Origin: Candidatus Aminicenantota bacterium
Lineage (GTDB): Bacteria; Acidobacteriota; Aminicenantia; Aminicenantales; Aminicenantaceae
Direction: 5' to 3'
Length of the DNA stretch: 12,385 nucleotides
NCBI GenBank assembly: GCA_030620655.1
Contig: JAUXEH010000056.1
Coordinates: forward strand, 1 to 12,385
The notes beneath the pieces are model-generated. The model worked only from the letters and a program-made list of their open reading frames with translations. It was not told the origin of the DNA and made no database searches. The translations under genes and the position numbers were made by a program. Below are positions 6,982-12,385 of the stretch, in pieces (position 1 is the first letter of the stretch; the number at the start of each line of letters is the position of its first letter).

Positions 6982-8337
6982 ATGAAAGCGAAACACAGGT
7001 TGGTACTGTTCATAGCATTCCTTTTCACAGTCTTTAGTTTGCAGGCGCTGACGCAGCAGACCGGACCGGATCAGGAACGTATCCGGCGCAGCACGGATCG
7101 CGGCCGTCCCGAATATGCCCCCCATCCCGAAACAGGCATGGAAGCGGGCGCAAACAGTGGGTACGCCGCCGATCACATCCTGGTCAAATTCAATCCCCTG
7201 CTCACGACCCAGCATGTCGATTCCATTGTCCGGGCCTACGGAAGCCGGACTTCCCAGATGATCCCGGTCGTGGGCCTGTATCGCGTGGGCATCCCCGAGG
7301 GATCCACCGTGGTGGAGATGCTGGAGGTGTGGAGCCAGAACTATTTCGTGGAATACGCTAAACCGGATTACATCGCACGCATCGCGGTCACCCCCAACGA
7401 TCTTTTCTTCTCGGACCAGTACGCGCTCTCCAACACCGGCCAGATACTCATCCCGGGAAGCCCCGGAGGAACCCCCAACGCCGATATCAGCGCCGCTACG
7501 GCCTGGGAGGAGACCAAGGGGGACGAGGACATCCTCATCGCGGTCATCGACACCGGGGTGGATCTCCTCCACCCGGATCTCGTAAACAAGATCGCCTCCT
7601 CGGGCAAGGACTTCGTCAACGGAGATGATGATGCCACAGACGACCACTGGCACGGGACGGCCGTGGCCGGGATCGCGGCCGCCGAGTCCAACAACGGGAT
7701 CGGCATCGCCGGCGTGGCCTGGAACTGCATGATCCTGCCCGTAAAGGTAATGGATGAAAACGGTGATGGGTTCTACGCCGACGTGATCGAGGGCATTATC
7801 TGGGCCGTGGACAACGGCGCCCATGTCATAAACCTCAGCATTGGTGGAAGCATCGATGACCCTGACCTGGAGGCCGCGGTCGTGTATGCGTACCAGAACG
7901 GTGCTGTCGTCGTCGCCTCCAGCGGGAACGACGGTTCCTCCGTGTCCTATCCCGCCGCGTATGACGGTTACGTGCTGGCCGTGGCCTCGACGGACATGGA
8001 CGACATGAGGCCTCCTTCGTCCAATTTCGGGCCGGAGGTCGACGTGGCCGCTCCGGGAGAGCTGATCAGAACCACCTATCCGACATGGGACACTCCCGCC
8101 GGGTTCTATCCTTATATTCTGGCCAGTGGCACCTCATTCGCGACCCCTCATGTGACAGGAATGGCCGCCCTGATCATGAGCATCAAGCCCTGGATGGAGG
8201 TGTCCGACCTCATGAAGGTCATCCGCTACACGGCCGACGATGTCAACGCCGACGAGTACCCCGGGCCGGATGATTATATCGGCTACGGCCGCATCAACCT
8301 GGATACGGCGCTGGTGCCGATCCCGATCAAGAAATAA
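6982..8337 (+). CDS. Secreted subtilisin-like serine protease (peptidase family S8)
   Basis: Exported endopeptidase of 451 residues. The signal peptide spans about residues 1-25 (KAKHR, then a hydrophobic stretch). An inhibitory, chaperone-like prodomain of the fervidolysin N-terminal type follows at about 64-130 (DHILVKFNP to EYAKPDY). The S8 catalytic domain starts near 165 with the triad Asp190 (AVIDTGVD), His224 (HGTAVAG) and Ser385 (SGTSFATPH); Asn316 (SSGND) forms the oxyanion hole. The acidic stretch NGDDDATDDHWHGT is typical of thermitase-like members. The chain ends soon after the catalytic core, with no C-terminal sorting, P-domain or adhesion module. A near-ideal Shine-Dalgarno, GAGGAGGT (6966-6973), lies 8 nt before the ATG. 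It follows the barrel gene by 27 nt, so maturation or turnover of envelope proteins is a reasonable but unproven role. Confidence 0.95.
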   Translation: MKAKHRLVLFIAFLFTVFSLQALTQQTGPDQERIRRSTDRGRPEYAPHPETGMEAGANSGYAADHILVKFNPLLTTQHVDSIVRAYGSRTSQMIPVVGLYRVGIPEGSTVVEMLEVWSQNYFVEYAKPDYIARIAVTPNDLFFSDQYALSNTGQILIPGSPGGTPNADISAATAWEETKGDEDILIAVIDTGVDLLHPDLVNKIASSGKDFVNGDDDATDDHWHGTAVAGIAAAESNNGIGIAGVAWNCMILPVKVMDENGDGFYADVIEGIIWAVDNGAHVINLSIGGSIDDPDLEAAVVYAYQNGAVVVASSGNDGSSVSYPAAYDGYVLAVASTDMDDMRPPSSNFGPEVDVAAPGELIRTTYPTWDTPAGFYPYILASGTSFATPHVTGMAALIMSIKPWMEVSDLMKVIRYTADDVNADEYPGPDDYIGYGRINLDTALVPIPIKK

Positions 8338-8364
8338 AATCGAATACAGCCCTATGGGCAAGAC

Positions 8365-10026
8365 ATGCTGAAGTCCCTACTCATCAAGAACCTGGCCACC
8401 ATCGAAGAGGTGGAGCTGGGGCTGGAATCCGGCTTTACGGTCCTGACCGGTGAGACCGGGGCCGGCAAATCCATCCTCATAGAGAGCATCCGGCTGGCCC
8501 TGGGAGACAAAGGCTCCGTCGATGTCATCCGCACTGGTGCCAGCGCGACTTCGATCGAAGCTGTATTCGAAGGGGTGAACACGCCAGAAGAGGAGAGCAA
8601 CGAGATCTATGTCCAGCGCCGGATCACGGAGAAGGGACCCGGCCGGGGATACATCGACGGGACGCTGGTCCCGCTCAAGAACCTCCGCGCGCTGGGGGAT
8701 TCGCTGGTCGACATCTACGGGCAGAACGACCATGTGTTCCTGCGCAAGGCCGAGAACCAGATGGACTACCTGGATCAATATGCCGGGGCCCTGGACCTGC
8801 GCCAACAGGTCGCCCGGGCCGCGGCCGCTGTCCGCCGGCTGTTCCGCCGCCAGCAGGATCTTTTGACATCGGCCCGAGACCGCAAGCGAAGGATGGATTT
8901 CCTGGCCTATCAGATCCAAGAGATCGAAAAGGCCGAACTGGCCCCGGACGAGGAAAAGGAGATGCGGGGGGAACGTCTCCTACTGAAGAACAGCGAGAAG
9001 ATCGCCCGCTGGGTGGAGGAGGCCCTTAGCCTTTCCTACACGGGAGACGGATCCCTCGCCGCCCTTTTGGCCCAGCTGCGTCCCCTGCTGGAGCACCTGG
9101 CCGAGTTCGACGCCGACTGTAAATCCGCCTCCGAGAGCGTGCAGGAGTTTTCCATCACGATAAAGGAACTGGGAGAGCACCTGATCCATTTCCGAGAGAG
9201 CCAGAGCCGGTCACCGGAGAGGCTGGAACAGATCGAGACCCGGCTTTCTCAGATCGAGGGCCTGAAGCGCAAATACGGGTCCGACGTGGAAGAGATTATG
9301 AGCTTCCTCCTCAAATGTCAGGAGGAATATGCCGAACTGGACGGGAGCGAAGAGCTCCTGCAGGAAGTAGATGAGGAGCTTAAGGACCAGCTTAAGGAAT
9401 ACGATCTCCTGTCCGACTCCCTGCGGGAAAAGCGGGTCGACTCCGCCGGTAAACTGGAGAAAGAGGTTGAGCGGGAGATCGGACAGCTGGGGATGAAAAA
9501 GGCCCGCTTCAAGATCGAACTCCGTCCCCGGCCCCATAATCCTGAACGGCTTGGCCTCCTGCAAGATTCCGGAACCGAAGATGTGGAATTCCTGCTCAGC
9601 CCCAATCCCGGGGAGGACCTCAAGCCCCTGCGTAAGATCGCTTCTGGTGGGGAGCTCTCCCGGTTCATGCTGGCCCTCAAGTCCGTGGGCAAGGACACAC
9701 GGGAGGGGCAGACGTTGATCTTCGACGAGATCGACGCCGGCATCGGGGGCCTGACCGCGGAATTCGTTGCCCGTAAGCTGCAGGCGCTGGCCCGCAGGAA
9801 TCAAGTCATCTGCATCACCCATCTCCCCCAGATCGCCTCCTTTGCCTCGCACCATTTCAGGATCGCTAAAAAGATTTCCCAGAACCGGACCTATACCGGC
9901 GTCTTCAAGCTGTCCGACCATCAGCGGATCGAGGAGATTGCACGACTCCTGGCGGGCAGCCACATCACACCCGCGACCCTCATAACCGCCCGGGAGATGT
10001 TGGAGAGCCACCAGGAACAGGAATAG
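8365..10026 (+). CDS. recN: DNA repair protein RecN (SMC-like ATPase)
   Basis: Cytoplasmic SMC-family ATPase acting early in double-strand-break repair, tethering DNA ends for RecA-dependent recombination. The 553 residues match the usual RecN length. Walker A is GETGAGKS (29-36), preceded by the RecN-type start LLIKNLATIEEVEL. YGQNDHVFLRKAENQMDYLD is the family's Q-loop neighbourhood. A charged, helical middle region (about 160-380) forms the short coiled coil. The C-terminal ATPase half carries the signature SGGELSRF (427-434), Walker B LIFDEIDAGIGG (451-462) and the HLPQIASFA segment with its conserved His. No LexA-type operator is visible and the start has only a weak purine patch, so expression probably depends on the upstream genes. 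The gap from the protease is 27 nt. Unlike SMC proteins, RecN has a short coil, which fits here. Confidence 0.97.
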   Translation: MLKSLLIKNLATIEEVELGLESGFTVLTGETGAGKSILIESIRLALGDKGSVDVIRTGASATSIEAVFEGVNTPEEESNEIYVQRRITEKGPGRGYIDGTLVPLKNLRALGDSLVDIYGQNDHVFLRKAENQMDYLDQYAGALDLRQQVARAAAAVRRLFRRQQDLLTSARDRKRRMDFLAYQIQEIEKAELAPDEEKEMRGERLLLKNSEKIARWVEEALSLSYTGDGSLAALLAQLRPLLEHLAEFDADCKSASESVQEFSITIKELGEHLIHFRESQSRSPERLEQIETRLSQIEGLKRKYGSDVEEIMSFLLKCQEEYAELDGSEELLQEVDEELKDQLKEYDLLSDSLREKRVDSAGKLEKEVEREIGQLGMKKARFKIELRPRPHNPERLGLLQDSGTEDVEFLLSPNPGEDLKPLRKIASGGELSRFMLALKSVGKDTREGQTLIFDEIDAGIGGLTAEFVARKLQALARRNQVICITHLPQIASFASHHFRIAKKISQNRTYTGVFKLSDHQRIEEIARLLAGSHITPATLITAREMLESHQEQE

Positions 10027-10036
10027 GATATACGGC

Positions 10037-11395
10037 ATGCCCTCCCACTCCACGGATCAACCTATCCCCGCCTCAGGCCGAAGGCTCTGCGGATCGAGAT
10101 TCTTCATTCACACCTTCGGCTGCCAAATGAACAAGAACGACTCCGAGCACATGGCCGGTCTGCTCCTGGGGGCGGGAGCCGAGGAGGTGCCCTCTGCTGA
10201 AGACAGCGACATCATCCTCATCAACACCTGTGCGGTTCGCTCTAAATCCGTGAACAAGGTCTACTCCCTGCTGGGACGCCTGAAGCGGATCAAACAGGCA
10301 TCTCAAGGCGTGCAGATCGCGGTAACCGGCTGCGTGGCCCAGCTCCACCGCGACGAGATCCAGCAGCGGTACCCTTATGTCGATCTGATCGTGGGGCCCG
10401 ACAACTACCCTGCACTGCCTGAAATGTTAGGGAAAAGCCGCCTCCGGCCTCAGACCGCCACCGCCTGGCACTCCGGCTGGCAGGAGATCCGGACCGGCTA
10501 CCGCGCCAAGGGTATAAGCGGATTTGTCACGATCATGGAGGGCTGCAACAATTTCTGCAGCTACTGCGTCGTTCCCTTTACACGGGGTCGGGAAAAGTTC
10601 CGGCCTGCCTCACAGATACTCGAGGAAACCCAAGAACTGGCAGCGAAGGGCTACCGGGAGGTGCAGCTTCTGGGCCAGAACGTCAATGTCTACCGGGACC
10701 CTGATCAGGGATCCGGCTTCCCGGCCCTGCTGCGAGAGCTGGGGCGGGTCCGGGGCATCGCCTGGATCCGGTTCATCACCTCCCATCCCCGGGATTTCTC
10801 TCACGAGCTGGCCCGGGCCATGAAGGAGGTCCCCCAGGTGTGTCACCAGCTTCACCTGCCGATTCAGGCGGGTTCCGACGACGTCCTTCGTGCCATGAAC
10901 CGGGGATACACACGGTCTGAATACCTAGAGAGGATCGACATGCTGCGGTCGCTCATGCCCGACATCGCGCTGAGCACGGATATCATCGTAGGCTTTCCCG
11001 GTGAGAGTGGGCAGGATTTCGAGGACACGCTGCGTGTTCTCGCGGAAGTACGATTTGCCAATATTTTTTCCTTCCATTACTCCCCCCGGCCACGGACCGC
11101 CTCCGCCCGCACGCTTCCCGATTCTGTTCCCCGGGAAGAGAAAAAGAGGCGCCTCATGCTCGTCCAGAGCCTGCAGAAACAGATCCAGTTGGAGATGCAC
11201 CGGGCCCTGAAGGGACGGTCCCTGGAGGTCCTTTGTATGGGGCCGAGCAAAAAAGACGGATCCGTGTATACCGGCCGCAATGCCGCCAACCAGGTGGTCA
11301 ATTTTAGCGCACCCCGGGACCCGACCGGGACCTTTGTCCGAGTCGAAATCACAGGGTACGGCCCCTATTCCCTCAAAGGCAAACTCGACCCGTGA
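10037..11395 (+). CDS. miaB: tRNA-2-methylthio-N6-dimethylallyladenosine synthase MiaB
   Basis: Radical-SAM methylthiotransferase that adds the 2-methylthio group to i6A37 of tRNAs reading UNN codons. The 452 residues show the three family domains. The N-terminal UPF0004 domain holds Cys29 (FGCQMN), Cys65 (NTCAVR) and Cys99 (GCVAQ), which ligate the auxiliary 4Fe-4S cluster. The radical-SAM core holds C170-x3-C174-x2-C177, followed by VVPFTRGREK. A C-terminal TRAM domain (about 385-449) ends in GPYSLKGKL. FGCQMN and YCVVPFTRGRE favour MiaB over RimO or MtaB. The ribosome-binding site TAGGA overlaps the recN stop codon, 8 nt from the ATG. The first residues (1-20) are a non-conserved extension. 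The last two codons and the stop lie inside the first copy of a dispersed-type repeat (11389-11504). Confidence 0.97.
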   Translation: MPSHSTDQPIPASGRRLCGSRFFIHTFGCQMNKNDSEHMAGLLLGAGAEEVPSAEDSDIILINTCAVRSKSVNKVYSLLGRLKRIKQASQGVQIAVTGCVAQLHRDEIQQRYPYVDLIVGPDNYPALPEMLGKSRLRPQTATAWHSGWQEIRTGYRAKGISGFVTIMEGCNNFCSYCVVPFTRGREKFRPASQILEETQELAAKGYREVQLLGQNVNVYRDPDQGSGFPALLRELGRVRGIAWIRFITSHPRDFSHELARAMKEVPQVCHQLHLPIQAGSDDVLRAMNRGYTRSEYLERIDMLRSLMPDIALSTDIIVGFPGESGQDFEDTLRVLAEVRFANIFSFHYSPRPRTASARTLPDSVPREEKKRRLMLVQSLQKQIQLEMHRALKGRSLEVLCMGPSKKDGSVYTGRNAANQVVNFSAPRDPTGTFVRVEITGYGPYSLKGKLDP

Positions 11396-11504
11396 ACAAT
11401 TCAGGACTCTGAATTATTCATAAATAATGCCGATATTTCCTTTTAAAATCCCTCTAAAATCATCGGCATTATTTACCCTTCGGGCGAGCCAATCTCACCA
11501 CATC
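11389..11504. repeat. Structured tandem repeat, copy A (overlaps the miaB stop codon)
   Basis: A 116-nt unit that starts CCCGTGAA, within the last codons of miaB, and ends CTCACCACATC. It contains a 7-bp inverted repeat AATTCAG/CTGAATT (11398-11404/11409-11415) and the 11-nt palindrome TGAATTATTCA (11410-11420). A perfect 14-bp stem pairs 11421-11434 with 11462-11475 around a 27-nt AT-rich loop. A small CCC-TTC-GGG hairpin (11476-11484) follows. Copy B begins 190 nt downstream. The two 5' parts match at 28 of 35 positions and the two 3' parts at 34 of 43, both without gaps; the loops do not match. Confidence 0.85.
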
Positions 11505-11578
11505 GACTTCGTCGTGGCCCAATCACAGTAGTACACTACAGCTCATGAGCCACTTCCTCGTTGCTGCGGCAACCTTGG
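11498..11578. repeat. Palindrome-rich spacer between the two repeat copies
   Basis: A run of small perfect palindromes: CGAC-ttc-GTCG (11504-11514), GTAGT-ac-ACTAC (11528-11539), GCTCATGAGC (11541-11550) and GTTGC-tgcg-GCAAC (11560-11573). This density in about 80 bp resembles REP/BIME-like elements or a structured RNA. No coding capacity is evident. It may be part of a longer composite unit of which copy B keeps only the first part. Confidence 0.6.
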
Positions 11579-11700
11579 CCCGTGAATAACCCAGGTGCTT
11601 GAATTATTCATAAGAATTGCCGATCTGGAATATAATAAACAAAGAGAATCTTATTATATCGGCAATTCTTACCCTCCGGGCGGGCCGAGCTCACGGCATC
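11579..11700. repeat. Structured tandem repeat, copy B
   Basis: A 122-nt unit in the same orientation as copy A, also starting CCCGTGAA and ending CTCACGGCATC. The 14-nt block TGAATTATTCATAA (11600-11613) is identical in both copies. The 14-bp stem pairs 11611-11624 with 11658-11671 perfectly around a 33-nt loop; inside the loop ATAATAA (11632-11638) and TTATTAT (11651-11657) extend the helix. TGAATAA (11583-11589) can also pair with TTATTCA (11604-11610). Relative to copy A, three stem base pairs differ, and all three changes are compensated on the other arm. Confidence 0.85.
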
Positions 11701-11729
11701 TGTTGCGTCCTGATGATCTTCATCATCGG

Positions 11730-11758
11730 TTGCAATGGTAATGATTTTGTGGTAAAAA
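11730..11758 (+). promoter_or_regulatory. Weak candidate promoter upstream of hppA
   Basis: TTGCAA (11730-11735) and TAAAAA (11753-11758) are separated by 17 nt and match the sigma70 boxes at 4 of 6 positions each. Initiation near 11765 would put the nested hairpin 11771-11837 at the very 5' end of the hppA transcript. Matches of this quality are common in AT-rich DNA. Confidence 0.3.
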
Positions 11759-11770
11759 CTACCAAATCCG

Positions 11771-11837
11771 AATCCAAAATGCGATTCGACCAAAGGCGGA
11801 TGGCCCATGCGATATGGGCCGATAGAATCGAAGGATT
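11771..11837 (+). promoter_or_regulatory. Nested multi-helix hairpin in the leader of hppA
   Basis: Three co-axial inverted repeats nest around one apex: AATCC (11771-11775) with GGATT (11833-11837), CGATTC (11782-11787) with GAATCG (11825-11830), and GGCCCAT (11802-11808) with ATGGGCC (11814-11820) around a 5-nt loop. The fold ends 23 nt before the ATG, and the ribosome-binding site (GAAGG, 11848-11852) is left free. There is no T-tract. It may be a cis-regulatory leader or a stability element. I see no match to the fluoride or other riboswitch consensus sequences I know. Confidence 0.5.
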
Positions 11838-11860
11838 GATATAAAGGGAAGGTAGGTCAA

Positions 11861-12385
11861 ATGGTTTTGCTGGATGTTACACCTTTTGTTTTTATCCTAG
11901 GCCTCCTGGGGCTGATGTTCGCGCTTCTGCTCTATTTCGTGATCAAGCGGTTCCCCGCCGGCACACCCCTCATGCAGGAGATCGCAGAGGCCATACACTC
12001 CGGGGCCATGATCTTCCTGCGGAGGGAGTACTCGTATATAGCCCTGTTCGTGGCAGTGGTCTTCTTCCTGCTCTGGAAGCTTTTCATGCTGTACACGGCC
12101 CTGGCTTTCCTGACCGGCGCGTCCTGTTCCATGCTGGCCGGCTATATCGGGATGAAAGCCTCGACACGCGCTGCGGTGCGTACTACCGAAGCGGCCAAGC
12201 AGGGCGGGCTGGCCTCGGCCCTGGCCCTGGCCTTCCAGGGCGGGGCGGTCATGGGGATCTCCGTGGCTGCCATTGGTGTGGCCGGGATCGGGCTCATCTA
12301 CTTCTTCACCAGGGATCCCCTTATCATCAACGGCTTTGCCATGGGGGCCAGCTCCGTGGCCCTCTTCGCCCGTTTGGGCGGCGGC
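11861..12385 (+). CDS. hppA: Membrane ion-translocating pyrophosphatase (V-type H+/Na+-PPase), 3' truncated
   Basis: The first 175 residues of an integral membrane pyrophosphatase that couples hydrolysis of PPi to H+ or Na+ transport across the cytoplasmic membrane. Helices are visible at about 8-28, 60-76, 78-98 and 124-149. Family landmarks are GAMIFLRREY (48-57), GYIGMKASTRAAVRTTEAA (94-112), FQGGAVMGIS (125-134) and GFAMGASSVALFARLGGG (158-175). The catalytic Asp motifs and the residues that decide K+ dependence and ion choice lie beyond the window. The ATG at 11861 follows a purine-rich ribosome-binding site (GGGAAGGTAGG) and a free-standing 465-bp non-coding region, so the gene is probably transcribed separately from miaB. 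Full-length members have roughly 650-800 residues. Confidence 0.96.
   Translation, partial: MVLLDVTPFVFILGLLGLMFALLLYFVIKRFPAGTPLMQEIAEAIHSGAMIFLRREYSYIALFVAVVFFLLWKLFMLYTALAFLTGASCSMLAGYIGMKASTRAAVRTTEAAKQGGLASALALAFQGGAVMGISVAAIGVAGIGLIYFFTRDPLIINGFAMGASSVALFARLGGG

Noticed and set aside
6361..7824. A 487-residue open frame on the minus strand
   Set aside because: It lies antisense to the barrel and protease genes, whose signal peptide, catalytic triad and ribosome-binding sites are clear. It has no recognisable domain and arises from GC-rich codon bias.
11631..11636. TATAAT as a promoter -10 inside repeat copy B
   Set aside because: No -35-like hexamer lies at the right spacing, and the string is explained by the paired loop arms ATAATAA/TTATTAT.
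11389..11700. CRISPR array
   Set aside because: There are only two units, each over 110 nt with a long internal stem and diverged sequence, and no cas genes. This does not fit direct repeats with uniform spacers.
11608..11808. Small minus-strand frame of 66 residues
   Set aside because: It runs through copy B on the opposite strand, with no start signal. Codons in the conserved part simply mirror the stem and hairpin.
11617..11844. Small plus-strand frame of 75 residues in the non-coding region
   Set aside because: It begins inside the repeat stem, lacks a ribosome-binding site and overlaps the hairpin leader. Its sequence is dictated by repeat structure.
11701..11860. Fluoride riboswitch before hppA
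   Set aside because: The context is attractive and a CTGATGAT string occurs near 11710, but the GGCGATGG-type first helix and pseudoknot partners are absent.

Overview
The window comes from a Gram-negative bacterium. It encodes BamD, which belongs to the outer-membrane assembly machine, and a secreted protein with the terminal phenylalanine of an outer-membrane beta-barrel. The coding DNA is GC-rich, with strong Shine-Dalgarno sites and tight gene packing. A heterodisulfide-reductase-like membrane Fe-S protein and a membrane pyrophosphatase suggest an anaerobic or energy-limited lifestyle. A kinase-less PASTA protein next to rpe, together with BamD, recalls uncultured FCB-group lineages such as Zixibacteria or KSB1. 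That placement is an inference from gene content, not something the sequence proves.

Layout: (1) 1-1584, plus strand: 3' part of a membrane-anchored HdrD-like iron-sulfur oxidoreductase. (2) 1603-2640, minus strand: low-specificity threonine aldolase, convergent with gene 1 and preceded by a near-consensus sigma70 promoter. (3) 2641-3015: divergent intergenic region with two promoters, a long inverted repeat around a purine-rich loop, and short repeats near the plus-strand promoter. (4) 3016-11395: eight co-oriented genes with gaps of 41 nt or less or with overlaps, probably one transcription unit: PASTA protein, rpe, nucleotide-sugar epimerase, bamD, outer-membrane beta-barrel protein, subtilisin-like protease, recN, miaB. 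(5) 11396-11860: non-coding, AT-richer region with two tandem copies of a structured repeat whose stem shows three compensatory base-pair changes, a spacer full of small palindromes, and a nested hairpin just before the next gene. (6) 11861 to the end: N-terminal part of a membrane proton/sodium-translocating pyrophosphatase (hppA).

The first six genes of the long cluster share an envelope theme: peptidoglycan-type PASTA modules, sugar supply and modification, outer-membrane insertion, a barrel protein and an exported protease. The last two are housekeeping genes for DNA repair and tRNA modification. None of the protein genes looks like a new defence or mobile system. The least explained material is the non-coding DNA, above all the covarying tandem repeat after miaB and the nested hairpin before hppA.
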